A DNA stretch of 41,312 nucleotides from SZAS-103 sp038316385 (GTDB taxonomy: Bacteria; Pseudomonadota; Gammaproteobacteria; Xanthomonadales; Xanthomonadaceae), in assembly GCA_038316385.1 (NCBI GenBank), contig JBBQAN010000023.1, positions 1 to 41,312 of the forward strand. Reading direction: 5' to 3'. Position numbers and translations under genes: made by a program. Shown piece by piece: positions 27,218 to 35,310 of the stretch (its first letter is position 1; the number at the start of each line of letters is the position of its first letter). Under the pieces are notes generated by a model. It saw only the letters and a list, made by a program, of their open reading frames with translations. It did no database searches and was not told the DNA's origin.

Positions 27218-27729
27218 TCGCCGTCCCAGTAGTCGAGGGCCGATTCGCTGCGGCCGATGTGACGGAAGCCTTGCACCTTGCCTTCGGCATCGCGCTGGTT
27301 TTCCGCGACGAGGAATTTTCCGGAATCCGGGTAGTCGCAGATTTCCGGATAGATCAAGGTACTGACTGCGAGGAATTTCAGATCTATATCGCCGGTGTTG
27401 ACGATCTGGTGTGCGACTTCCGGACCGCCGGGCGGGCAGGCGATGACATCGCCTTGGCGGATCGGATGCGTCTGCTCGCCGACACGCACTTCGCCGTTAC
27501 CTTCGAGAATGAAAAACATTTCCTCGTTGACGCGATGATTGTGAAATGGAAACGCGCGTTTGCCCGTCGGGATCGCGGTCAGGTTGTAGCCGAGTTTCTG
27601 CGCACCGATGCGTGGAGCGATTTCGCCCATGCGTGCATCGAAGCGTTCGGCCGCAGCGCCCGGTGCGCGGAAGCCTGCAGGGCGCGACGGCAGTTCGATA
27701 TCGGCGATGTTGATGATTGGATGCGTCAT
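27214..27729 (-). CDS. Cupin-domain protein
   Basis: A 171-aa single-cupin protein. Motif 1 is FHNHRVNEEMFFILEG (H-x-H and a glutamate as metal ligands), and motif 2 is PPGGPEVAHQIVN with the fourth ligand His. That gives a complete metal site, so an enzyme or small-molecule-binding protein is likely. ATG 27729 starts at M-T-H-P; the longer open frame upstream lies within the VOC gene. It overlaps liuD by ATGA and is 13 bases after the VOC gene, so it is translated with liuD. Reaction unknown. Confidence 0.82.
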
Positions 27730-27742
27730 GAAGTGTTCTCGG

Positions 27743-28132
27743 TCATTCCGACGCGTGGCAGACGGCTTCGATGTTGTGACCGTCCGGGTCCAGCACGAAG
27801 GCACCGTAATAGTTCGGATGATAAAGCGTGCGCAGGCCCGGCGCGCCGTTGTCGCGACCGCCGGCTGAGATTGCCGCAACATGAAACGCATCGACTTGCG
27901 CACGCGATGTCGCCAGGAGTGCGACGTGCAGGCTGCCGTGCGTCATCTCGCCATTGCCGATCCAGAAGGAGGGCTTGTCATTCACGCCGAAACCAGCGTG
28001 GCGGGCATCGGTGCCGGTCATCTCGGGCGTGACTTCCATGATGAGTCCATAGCCGAGTGGTGCGAGAGTGCGCTCATAGAAGGCCTTGCTGGTGACGAAA
28101 TCCGATACGCCGAAACCAATGTGATCGAGCAT
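27743..28132 (-). CDS. VOC (glyoxalase/bleomycin-resistance fold) protein
   Basis: A 129-aa protein of the vicinal oxygen chelate superfamily. It begins MLDHIGFGVSDFVTSKAFYERTLAPLGY and ends FVLDPDGHNIEAV, both hallmark half-sites for this fold. Retained His and Glu at the two ends suggest a metal site. It lies between liuC (18-base gap) and the cupin gene. Methylmalonyl-CoA epimerases share this fold, but no decisive residue allows that call; function open. Confidence 0.82.
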   Translation of the reverse strand: MLDHIGFGVSDFVTSKAFYERTLAPLGYGLIMEVTPEMTGTDARHAGFGVNDKPSFWIGNGEMTHGSLHVALLATSRAQVDAFHVAAISAGGRDNGAPGLRTLYHPNYYGAFVLDPDGHNIEAVCHASE

Positions 28133-28150
28133 GGCGTCTCTCCTTGGTCT

Positions 28151-28972
28151 TCAGATGCCGGGAATCGAGAGCTCGGGATCTTTTGGAAGCCATCCCGGCT
28201 TGCGCTTGTCGAGGAAGGCGGTCAATCCTTCCTGGCCTTCGGGCGAAATACGCAGTCGCGCGATCAGGTCGGCATTTGCCGCATCGATAGTCTTGGCGTC
28301 GGCCGATTGTGCGATCCGCTTCACGAGTGCCTTGGCTTCGGCGACGGCGACTGGCGCGGTCTTCATCAGCAGATCGCACTGGTGCTGCACCGCGGCTTCC
28401 AGCGATTCCGCCGCCACCGTCATGTGCAGCAAGCCGATGCGTTGCGCTTCGGATGCGTCGAATGCTTCCGCGCTCTGGAACCAGCGTCGCGCCTGTCGTG
28501 CGCCGATCGCAGCGATGACATAAGGCGAGATCACCGCAGGCACGAGGCCGAGCTTGACCTCGCTGAGCGCGAACTTGGCTGTCTCCGAGGCGATCGCGAT
28601 ATCGCAACAGGCGACGAGTCCCACGCCACCGCCGAACGCTGCGCCGTTCACGCGCGCGATGGTCGGCTTCGACAGGCCGTCCAGGATGCGCAGCAGCTTC
28701 GCCAGCCGTAACGCATCGTCGCGATTGTCCTCCGCGCTGGCCTGCGCCATGCGCCGCATCCATCCGAGGTCGGCGCCGGCAGAAAAGCTCGCGCCGCTGC
28801 CGGTCAGGACGACGATGCGGACTTCTCGATCGCGATCGAGCGCTTCGAGGCTTGTCGTCAGCTCGGCGATCAAGGTGTCGTCGAACGCATTGTGTACGTC
28901 CGGGCGCGCGAGGGTGATGCGCGCTACTCCGGACTCCTGTTCGAGGTGCAGAGTGCTCGGTGGCATGGGCAT
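28151..28972 (-). CDS. liuC: Methylglutaconyl-CoA hydratase / enoyl-CoA hydratase
   Basis: Crotonase-fold enzyme that hydrates 3-methylglutaconyl-CoA to HMG-CoA in leucine catabolism; 273 aa. The oxyanion-hole segments are SFSAGADLGWMRRM (about residues 63-76) and NGAAFGGGVGLVACCD, and the catalytic glutamate lies in FALSEVKLGLVPA. The DLGWMRRM string is characteristic of methylglutaconyl-CoA hydratases among the crotonases. First gene of the minus-strand run liuC-VOC-cupin-liuD-lipoprotein-liuE. A second ATG lies two codons downstream. Confidence 0.9.
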   Translation of the reverse strand: MPMPPSTLHLEQESGVARITLARPDVHNAFDDTLIAELTTSLEALDRDREVRIVVLTGSGASFSAGADLGWMRRMAQASAEDNRDDALRLAKLLRILDGLSKPTIARVNGAAFGGGVGLVACCDIAIASETAKFALSEVKLGLVPAVISPYVIAAIGARQARRWFQSAEAFDASEAQRIGLLHMTVAAESLEAAVQHQCDLLMKTAPVAVAEAKALVKRIAQSADAKTIDAANADLIARLRISPEGQEGLTAFLDKRKPGWLPKDPELSIPGI

Positions 28973-29022
28973 GTCTCGGCTGTTCGCGTGCGTCTATCGT
29001 AACCGGGTCGCTCAATTGGGAC

Positions 29023-29054
29023 TTGCAATCTAAACAAGAACGATTATCATCTAC
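29023..29054 (+). promoter_or_regulatory. Promoter and candidate Fur box of the iron-uptake cassette
   Basis: TTGCAA (29023-29028), a 16-base spacer and TATCAT (29045-29050) form a plausible sigma-70 promoter. Bases 29036-29054 on the minus strand match the 19-bp E. coli Fur consensus at 13 positions, including an unbroken TGATAATC, and overlap the -10 box. Iron-dependent repression by Fur is therefore likely for an iron permease. The liuC gene reads away in the opposite direction from the same gap. Confidence 0.6.
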
Positions 29055-29075
29055 ATCGACTTGAGGAGTTTGGCC

Positions 29076-29918
29076 GTGCTTGCGACCTTGTTGCTGGTCT
29101 TTCGTGAAGTGCTGGAGGCGGCATTGGTCGTCGGCATAGTCGCAGCTGCTACCCGTGGCGTCGCCAGTCGCGCGCGCTGGATCGGCGGCGGCATCGCGCT
29201 CGGCGTGACTGGCGCGGTGGTCGTGGCGATTTTTGCGGGCTGGATGGCCGATGCGCTCAGCGGTTCGGGCCAGGAGTGGTTCAACGCCACGGTGTTGCTC
29301 GCCGCGGTCGCGATGATCGGCTGGCATGTCGTATGGATGTCGAAACACGGGCGCGAGCTGGCCGCGCAGATGCAATCGGTCGGGCGCGACGTGACTTCCG
29401 GTGCGCGACCGATGACCGCGTTGATGGCGGTCGTCGCGATCGCCGTGCTGCGTGAAGGATCCGAGGTCGTGTTGTTCGGGTACGGCCTTCTCGCGAGCGG
29501 ATCATCGGTGCCTTCGCTGATGTTCGGCGCGCTATTGGGTCTGATCGCGGGCGCCGCGCTCGGCGTTGCGATCTACTTCGGACTGCTCAAGATTCCGGTG
29601 CGGCATTTCTTCAGTGCGACCAATAGTTTGCTGGTGCTGCTCGCGGCCGGTATGGCGGCGACCGCAGCGGGTTTCCTCGGGCAAGCGGATGTCTTGCACC
29701 GCTGGACCGAGCCGTTGTGGAACTCCGGCTGGTTGATCAATGACGATTCGCTGGCGGGCCGGACATTGCACGTATTGATTGGTTACACGTCGCAGCCAAA
29801 CGGCATGCAATTGCTGTTCTACGTCGCAACTCTCGCGCTGCTGATTGCCGGTATGCGACTGGTTTCAGGCGCAGCCGCGCCGCAGCGTGTCGTGGCGCAG
29901 CCGCCGGTTGCCACCTGA
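29076..29918 (+). CDS. FTR1-family high-affinity iron permease
   Basis: Inner-membrane iron permease; 280 aa with about seven hydrophobic segments. The two iron-binding REXXE motifs of the FTR1 family are REVLE (residues 10-14) and REGSE (126-130), both intact. The start is GTG 29076 because GAGGAG lies 7 bases upstream and the protein then begins directly with the first membrane helix; an extension to TTG 29061 is less likely. First gene of a three-gene iron cassette; no multicopper oxidase or DyP peroxidase (EfeB) is present, so it is not a standard EfeUOB. Confidence 0.92.
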   Translation: MLATLLLVFREVLEAALVVGIVAAATRGVASRARWIGGGIALGVTGAVVVAIFAGWMADALSGSGQEWFNATVLLAAVAMIGWHVVWMSKHGRELAAQMQSVGRDVTSGARPMTALMAVVAIAVLREGSEVVLFGYGLLASGSSVPSLMFGALLGLIAGAALGVAIYFGLLKIPVRHFFSATNSLLVLLAAGMAATAAGFLGQADVLHRWTEPLWNSGWLINDDSLAGRTLHVLIGYTSQPNGMQLLFYVATLALLIAGMRLVSGAAAPQRVVAQPPVAT

Positions 29919-29943
29919 TTCGATTCGATATCCGGAGATTTGC

Positions 29944-30270
29944 ATGTTGCGCATCGTTCTGGCGGCATCGATGGCGTTTGTACCACTGATTGCAGGTGCG
30001 GCGGATGTGCCCGAGTACACGGTCACGATCAAGGATCACAAGTTCGCCCCGGCCGAGATGACGATTCCTGCGAACACCAAGGTCAAGCTGATCGTGGTCA
30101 ATCAGGACGCCACCCCGGAAGAGTTCGAAAGCCATGAACTCAATCGCGAGAAGGTGGTGACCGGCAACGCGAGCATCAATGTCTATGTCGGCCCGTTGAA
30201 AGCGGGCCGGTATCCGTATTTCGGCGATTTCCACCAAGACACCGCAAAGGGCGTCATCGTCGCGAATTGA
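29944..30270 (+). CDS. Periplasmic cupredoxin-like protein
   Basis: A 108-aa secreted protein: signal peptide about residues 1-20 (MLRIVLAASMAFVPLIAGAA), then a single cupredoxin-like domain of the kind found in EfeO and FtrB. Conserved strands YTVTIKDHKFAPAEMTIPANT and GRYPYFGDFH are clear. There is no cysteine at all in the protein, so a blue type 1 copper site is impossible; His, Met and Glu may bind iron or copper. It follows FTR1 by 25 bases and probably hands metal ions to it. Confidence 0.85.
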   Translation: MLRIVLAASMAFVPLIAGAADVPEYTVTIKDHKFAPAEMTIPANTKVKLIVVNQDATPEEFESHELNREKVVTGNASINVYVGPLKAGRYPYFGDFHQDTAKGVIVAN

Positions 30271-30374
30271 ATAAAAAAGTGCGTCGAAGCGATGCATTGC
30301 TTTCGCAAAATCCATTTCCACGTTGACCCAAACTCCGGCCTTGTCGGGGACGACTGTTGTTTGCCTGGAGAATC

Positions 30375-31142
30375 ATGATCACGTCTCGCCGCAAAACCGC
30401 ATTCGCCGCGTCCCTTCGCGCCAGCTTGTGCATCGTACTGGTAACGCTCGGCATTCTGTTCGCTGGCAACGTCTTCGCTGGTGCCGCTGAAGTGGTCTAT
30501 CAGCCGACCGTCGAGAACGGCGAAACTGAAATCGAGTTGCGCAACGGTTTGCGCATGTTCGACGGCGGCCACGAAGAACACGCAAGCATCCTCGAAGTCG
30601 GTCGCGGCATGAACGAGCACTGGTTCACCGAACTCGAACTCGAACAATCGTTCGAGAACGGCGGGCCGAATCGGCTCGAAGCATTCGAATGGGAGAACAT
30701 CTTCGTCCTGACCGAGCGCGGCAAGCACTGGATGGATCTCGGACTATTCGCCGCTTACGAACACACATTTTCCGCGAGTCCAGATCACATGCGCATCGGG
30801 CCGATGTTCATGAAAGACATCGGCCCGGTCACGGTGAATCTCAATCCGCTGTTCTCACGCGAGATCGGCAAGGGCGCGTCCCATGACACCGGGCTAGGCT
30901 ACACATGGCAGGTGCGTTGGCATGGACGTGAGGCGCTCGAATTCGGCTTGCAGGGTTTTGGCGATGTTGGTGCGCTCGGGCATCTCGGCCAGAATCAGAG
31001 CCATATCGCCGGACCCGCACTGTTTGGCGCGAGGCATGTCGGCCACAGCACGATCAAGTGGAATGCGGCAGTGCTCGGTGGGTTGGACAAGAACGCGCCG
31101 AATGTGACAGTTCGCAGCCAGATCGAAATCGAAATGCACTGA
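30375..31142 (+). CDS. Probable outer-membrane beta-barrel protein of the iron cassette
   Basis: A 255-aa protein with a signal peptide (about residues 1-36, ending NVFAGAA). The mature part consists of alternating amphipathic strands (ETEIELRNGLRMF, WFTELELEQSF, KHWMDLGLFAAYEHTF, ALEFGLQGFGDVG, IKWNAAVLGGLD), the pattern of an outer-membrane barrel. ATG 30375 has GGAGA upstream; M at 30357 would lengthen the leader. It sits 104 bases after the cupredoxin gene in the same orientation. It may form an outer-membrane channel or sensor for the iron system; family not recognised with certainty. Confidence 0.65.
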   Translation: MITSRRKTAFAASLRASLCIVLVTLGILFAGNVFAGAAEVVYQPTVENGETEIELRNGLRMFDGGHEEHASILEVGRGMNEHWFTELELEQSFENGGPNRLEAFEWENIFVLTERGKHWMDLGLFAAYEHTFSASPDHMRIGPMFMKDIGPVTVNLNPLFSREIGKGASHDTGLGYTWQVRWHGREALEFGLQGFGDVGALGHLGQNQSHIAGPALFGARHVGHSTIKWNAAVLGGLDKNAPNVTVRSQIEIEMH

Positions 31143-31182
31143 ACTCGGCCACGCGTGACGGAGTGGTTGCGCGCCGCGCCAG

Positions 31183-32790
31183 TCACATACGAAAAACGCC
31201 GAACTCGGCTTTGTTGATCGGCGCATTCATCGCTGCAGACAGCGCAAGACCGAGCACTCGGCGCGTATCGGCCGGATCAATGATGCCGTCGTCCCACAGC
31301 CTGGCGCTCGCGTAATAAGGATGGCCTTGGCGTTCGTACTGATCGCGGATGGGTGCCTTGAACGCTTCCTCTTCTTTCGCGCTCCACGTTTTTCCGGCTG
31401 TCTCGATGCCATCGCGTTTGACTGTCGCGAGCACCGATGCCGCCTGCTCGCCGCCCATCACACTGATGCGCGCATTCGGCCACATCCACAAGAACCGCGG
31501 TTGGTATCCGCGGCCGCACATTGCGTAGTTGCCCGCGCCGAAACTGCCGCCAATCACTACGGTGAATTTCGGTACGCTTGAACACGCGACGGCGGTGACC
31601 ATCTTCGCGCCGTCCTTCGCAATGCCGGCGTTCTCGTATTTCTTGCCGACCATGAAGCCGGTGATGTTCTGCAGGAACACCAGCGGAATGCCGCGCTGAT
31701 TGCACAATTCGATGAAATGCGCGCCCTTCAGCGCCGACTCCGCGAAAAGGATGCCGTTGTTCGCAACGATCCCGACCGGATAGCCGTGGATATGGGCGAA
31801 GCCAGTGATCAGGGTTTTCGCGTAGCGCGCCTTGAATTCCTGGAATTCCGAGCCGTCGACGATCCGGGCGATGACCTCGCGCACTTCGAACGGCTTGCGC
31901 GTGTCCTTCGGCACGATGCCGTAGATTTCGTCGGCAGAGTACAGCGGCTCACGCGAGGCCTGTACTGCGACCGGCAATGTCTTGGTGCGATTGAAATGCT
32001 GCACGATGCCGCGCGCGATCTCGAGCGCGTGCGCGTCGTTTTCGGCGAAATGATCGGCCACACCCGACACGCTGGTATGCACATCCGCGCCACCAAGCGA
32101 TTCCGCATCCACGACTTCGCCGGTCGCGGCTTTCACCAGCGGCGGTCCGCCGAGGAAGATTGTGCCCTGTTCCTTGACAATGATCGACTCGTCGCACATC
32201 GCCGGCACGTAAGCGCCGCCGGCGGTGCAGCTGCCCATCACCACCGCGATTTGCGGAATGTTTTCGGCGGACAGCCGCGCCTGGTTGTAGAAAATTCGGC
32301 CGAAGTGCTCCTTGTCTGGAAACACTTCGTCCTGCAGTGGCAGGAATGCGCCGCCGGAATCCACCAGATAGATGCAAGGCAGTTTGTTTTCCCGGGCGAT
32401 CTCCTGCGCACGCAGGTGCTTTTTCACTGTCATGGGGAAGTAGGTTCCGCCCTTGACGGTGGCATCGTTGGCGACCACCACGACTTCCTGCCCGTGCACG
32501 CGTCCGATGCCGGTGACGATGCCTGCGCCCGGCGCCTGACCGTCATACATACCGTGTGCGGCGAGCGGCGAGAACTCGAGGAAGGGTGAACCCGGATCGA
32601 GCAGGGCCGCGATGCGATCGCGTGGCAGCAACTTGTCGCGTTGCAGATGTTTCTTGCGGGCTTTGTCGCCGCCGCCGAGAGCGACTTCGGCCAGACGCGC
32701 ATCGAGATCGGCGATGAGAGTTTCTAGCGCTTGGCGGTTTTGTTGGTGATCCGGCGCTCGCGAATCGATTTTGGTGGTCAGCACGGGCAT
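31183..32790 (-). CDS. liuB: Methylcrotonyl-CoA carboxylase, carboxyltransferase beta subunit
   Basis: Transfers carboxyl from LiuD-bound biotin to 3-methylcrotonyl-CoA; 535 aa, normal for MCC beta. Visible are LVDSGGAFLPLQDEVFPD, the first oxyanion region GSCTAGGAYVPAM, and the second GGSFGAGNYAMCGRGYQPRFLW with NARISVMGGEQAA, all characteristic of the MCC/propionyl type. ATG 32790 gives MPVLTTKID; the frame extends to 32841 without support. It is separated from liuC/D/E by the iron cassette, which is transcribed toward it. Confidence 0.93.
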   Translation of the reverse strand: MPVLTTKIDSRAPDHQQNRQALETLIADLDARLAEVALGGGDKARKKHLQRDKLLPRDRIAALLDPGSPFLEFSPLAAHGMYDGQAPGAGIVTGIGRVHGQEVVVVANDATVKGGTYFPMTVKKHLRAQEIARENKLPCIYLVDSGGAFLPLQDEVFPDKEHFGRIFYNQARLSAENIPQIAVVMGSCTAGGAYVPAMCDESIIVKEQGTIFLGGPPLVKAATGEVVDAESLGGADVHTSVSGVADHFAENDAHALEIARGIVQHFNRTKTLPVAVQASREPLYSADEIYGIVPKDTRKPFEVREVIARIVDGSEFQEFKARYAKTLITGFAHIHGYPVGIVANNGILFAESALKGAHFIELCNQRGIPLVFLQNITGFMVGKKYENAGIAKDGAKMVTAVACSSVPKFTVVIGGSFGAGNYAMCGRGYQPRFLWMWPNARISVMGGEQAASVLATVKRDGIETAGKTWSAKEEEAFKAPIRDQYERQGHPYYASARLWDDGIIDPADTRRVLGLALSAAMNAPINKAEFGVFRM

Positions 32791-32839
32791 GCGTGGGCAC
32801 TCGGTACTACGGTCATCTTGTCTGGCGCGGCGCGCCATC

Positions 32840-32875
32840 AAAAAAAAACCGGGCGCGCCATGATGGCACGCCCGG
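32840..32875 (-). terminator. Intrinsic terminator of the Ala-rich lipoprotein gene
   Basis: On the minus strand a 12-bp stem with one mismatch (32875-32864 with 32860-32849) is followed by nine T residues (32848-32840). It lies 28 bases after the stop of the lipoprotein gene at 32903 and just before liuB, so liuB needs its own promoter or read-through. Confidence 0.85.
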
Positions 32876-32902
32876 CGTAGTTCGCAATTTGTATCGTCTG
32901 GA

Positions 32903-33280
32903 TCAGTTTTTCTTGGGATTCTTGTCGTCGCTCATCTTGTCCCTGGCGGCATCGGCTGCGGCCTTGGTCGCATCCACAGCCTGTGAGGCATCTTCCTTTA
33001 TGTTCGCGCTCGCCTCCTGGGTGGCGGCGGCGGCTTCGTCGCCCGCGACCTTGGCATTCGCGACAGCCGAATCGGCCGTAGCGTGCGCGGCATTGCCAAC
33101 GGCATCGGCAGCATTGGTTACCGCAGCGGCTGCGCTGTCCTTGGTCGCATCCGCTGCCGGCTGCGCGTTGGCAGCGGCGTCCTGCGCTGCGTTGGCTTGG
33201 TTCTGGTCCGTCTGGGCGCTATCGCAGGCTGCGAGAGCGGCTGCGAGGATCATGGCAATCATGAACTTGCTGGTAGTCAT
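32903..33280 (-). CDS. Alanine-rich lipoprotein 1
   Basis: A 125-aa protein with signal peptide and lipobox LAAC (modified cysteine about residue 19). The mature part is very rich in Ala, Asp and Lys, with repeated AADA-x-K and AANA-x-like units that should form one long amphipathic helix or coiled coil. Asp follows the modified cysteine, which in E. coli marks inner-membrane retention. AAGGAGG lies ahead of ATG 33280, so strong expression is likely; a possible TTGACT -35 is at 33361-33356. It has a similar paralogue 200 bases upstream. Function unknown; resembles Lpp- or LEA-like helical proteins in composition only. Confidence 0.75.
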   Translation of the reverse strand: MTTSKFMIAMILAAALAACDSAQTDQNQANAAQDAAANAQPAADATKDSAAAAVTNAADAVGNAAHATADSAVANAKVAGDEAAAATQEASANIKEDASQAVDATKAAADAARDKMSDDKNPKKN

Positions 33281-33418
33281 ATTGGTCCCTCCTTGGCGGT
33301 TGAAGCGCATACGGTAGCACGCACGATGTCCTATTCACGCGAGCGATGGCCCTTCAGTCAAGAAGCTTTCAGGTTGCGAAGGCTATTCGCAGTCTCGGTG
33401 TCAGATGCGGACAGAACG

Positions 33419-33446
33419 AAAAAGGGCGTGCCGAAGCACGCCCTTT
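33419..33446 (-). terminator. Intrinsic terminator of Ala-rich lipoprotein 2
   Basis: Minus-strand stem GGGCGTGC/GCACGCCC (33443-33436 with 33431-33424), extended by three A-T pairs, with a 4-base loop (TTCG on the minus strand) and a T run at 33423-33419. It lies 39 bases after the lipoprotein gene stop. Confidence 0.85.
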
Positions 33447-33484
33447 AATGCGTTCAGCCGATAAACCGGCTGCGATGGGTCTTA

Positions 33485-33895
33485 TTACTTCTTGGCAGCA
33501 TCCTTGGCGGTGTCGGCTGCATTTTCTGCATCATTTTTGGCATTCTTGGCGACGTCGGCGGCAGCGTCTGCAGAATCGGCGGCGTTGGAAGCAGCCATCG
33601 AATCCGCACCGGTTGACGCAGCCATCGCAGCTGCGTTGTTGGCAGCCGCAGCGGCATCGGTCGCGGTGCTGGCGGCGTTCGCGGCAGAGTCGGCGGCCAT
33701 CTTGGCTGCGTCAGCAGCCGGGGCAGCGTTGTCAGCAGCAGCGCTGGCAGCCATGGCGGCGTCACCGGCAGCAGATGTGGCGTCAGCGGCGGCGGCATTG
33801 GCGTCAGCAGCGGAGTCCTTGGCTTGGTCGCTCGAATTGCAAGCGGCAAGGGACAGGCCAAGAGCCAGGGCGAGCAGGGTCTTGTTGATGGACAT
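33485..33895 (-). CDS. Alanine-rich lipoprotein 2
   Basis: A 136-aa paralogue of the downstream lipoprotein: signal peptide LLALALGLS, lipobox LAAC, then nearly half alanine with repeats such as AADAAK, AADSAA and NAADTAKDAAK. Asn follows the modified cysteine (outer-membrane type by the E. coli rule), and the chain ends in Lys-Lys, a feature shared with Lpp, whose terminal lysine is linked to peptidoglycan. Peptidoglycan linkage here is speculation. ATG 33895 is used; another ATG lies two codons upstream (33901). GAGGAAG precedes. A TTGACA at 33991-33986 may be its -35 box. Confidence 0.75.
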   Translation of the reverse strand: MSINKTLLALALGLSLAACNSSDQAKDSAADANAAAADATSAAGDAAMAASAAADNAAPAADAAKMAADSAANAASTATDAAAAANNAAAMAASTGADSMAASNAADSADAAADVAKNAKNDAENAADTAKDAAKK

Positions 33896-34013
33896 GTGCA
33901 CTTCCTCGTTTATTTATAGGTTTGTAGAAACTTTGAGCACGCGCGCAGCGCGCACGTCTTCACATGATCGCACGTTGCGTGCATGTGTCAATACCGACAG
34001 GTTTTTGGTGCAC

Positions 34014-35195
34014 TCAGTGTTCAGGAATCTCGATCGCGATAGCGGTCGCTTCGCCGCCGCCAATGCAGAGCGCTGCCACCCCGCGGCGCAAGCCACGCTG
34101 CCGCAATGCGTTGATCAGAGTCACCACCAAGCGCGCGCCGGTGGCGCCGATCGGATGGCCCATTGCGGTCGCGCCACCGTTCACATTGAGTTTGTCGTGG
34201 GGGATGCCGAGATCCTTGATGGGCGCCATCGCCACTACGGCGAATGCTTCGTTGACCTCGAACAGGTCGACATCAGCCACCGTCCAATCGATCTTGTCCA
34301 GCAGGCTACGGATCGCGTTGACCGGCGCAGTCGTGAACCATTCCGGCTCTTGCGCATGGCTGGAGTGCCCGACGATACGTGCGAGCGGCTTCAGGCCGCG
34401 CCGCACGGCCTCGTCCTCGCCAATCAGGATCGTCGCAGCCGCGCCGTCGGAAATGCTCGACGAGCTTGCGGCAGTAACCGTCCCGTCCTTGCGGAAAGCT
34501 CCTTTCAGAGTCGGGATCTTGGTGATATCCGACTTACCTGGCTGCTCGTCGGTCGCGTACTCGACATCGCCCTTGCGCGTGGAGACCTTGACCGGAACAA
34601 TTTCGTCAACGAATGCGCCGGATGCGATCGCAGCTTTCGCCCGACGTACCGACTCGATCGCAAACGCGTCCTGCTGCTCGCGCGTGAAGGTGTATTTGTC
34701 GGCAGTCGCCTCGGCGAACACGCCCATCGACAGGCCGTCATAGGGATTGGTCAAACCGTCCCAAGCCATGTGGTCGAGCATCTCGGCGCTGCCGTAGCGA
34801 ATGCCGGTGCGCGCATTTTTGAGCAGGTGCGGTGCATTGGTCATCGACTCCATGCCGCCGGCGACGACGATGTCGGCCGATCCGGACTTGATCATGTCGT
34901 GGCCGAGCATGATCGCCTTCATGCCCGAGCCGCAGACCTTGTTGATGGTCGTGCAGGTTGCAGACTTCGGCAGCCCCGCAGCGATCGCGGCCTGGCGCGC
35001 TGGCGCCTGGCCGAGGCCGGCGGGCAGTACGCAACCCATCAGTACTTCCTGAACATCGTCCGCAGCGATGCCCGATTGTGCGAGCGCAGCGCCGATCGCG
35101 GCGGCGCCCAGGGTCGTCGTCGGCACGCCGGTGAACTGGCCAAGGAAAGAACCGATGGCGGTGCGCTTGGCACCAACGATCACAACGCTCGTCAT
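34014..35195 (-). CDS. Acetyl-CoA C-acetyltransferase (thiolase)
   Basis: Degradative/acetoacetyl-CoA type thiolase; 393 aa. The acyl-binding Cys88 is in KVCGSGMKA, the histidine is in NGGATAMGHPIGATGAR, and the second cysteine is in ALCIGGGEAT. In this setting it probably splits the acetoacetyl-CoA formed from leucine or the 2-methylacetoacetyl-CoA from isoleucine. The usual N-x-S-G-x-N-DGAAA stretch reads SSSSISDGAAA. ATG 35195 gives MTSVVIVGAKRT with CGGAG upstream; the frame to 35276 is unsupported. Confidence 0.92.
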   Translation of the reverse strand: MTSVVIVGAKRTAIGSFLGQFTGVPTTTLGAAAIGAALAQSGIAADDVQEVLMGCVLPAGLGQAPARQAAIAAGLPKSATCTTINKVCGSGMKAIMLGHDMIKSGSADIVVAGGMESMTNAPHLLKNARTGIRYGSAEMLDHMAWDGLTNPYDGLSMGVFAEATADKYTFTREQQDAFAIESVRRAKAAIASGAFVDEIVPVKVSTRKGDVEYATDEQPGKSDITKIPTLKGAFRKDGTVTAASSSSISDGAAATILIGEDEAVRRGLKPLARIVGHSSHAQEPEWFTTAPVNAIRSLLDKIDWTVADVDLFEVNEAFAVVAMAPIKDLGIPHDKLNVNGGATAMGHPIGATGARLVVTLINALRQRGLRRGVAALCIGGGEATAIAIEIPEH

Positions 35196-35310
35196 GGACA
35201 GACTCCGGTCAGGGCGGCCGGCATATAGCCCGGCATCGCGTGGAATAAGCACTGATAATACGGCCGCATGTTGCACTGCCGCAAATCGCGTGCGCGTTTC
35301 GATGCAGCAA

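Noticed and set aside
28074..29375. A 433-codon minus-strand frame spanning liuC and the FTR1 start
   Set aside because: Conflicts with liuC on the same strand and with FTR1, and its product is low-complexity Arg-rich.
33492..35228. A long plus-strand open frame (578 codons) antisense to lipoprotein 2 and the thiolase
   Set aside because: It exists because Ala-rich, high-GC genes leave the opposite frame open. It has no family features, while both minus-strand genes have clear ones.
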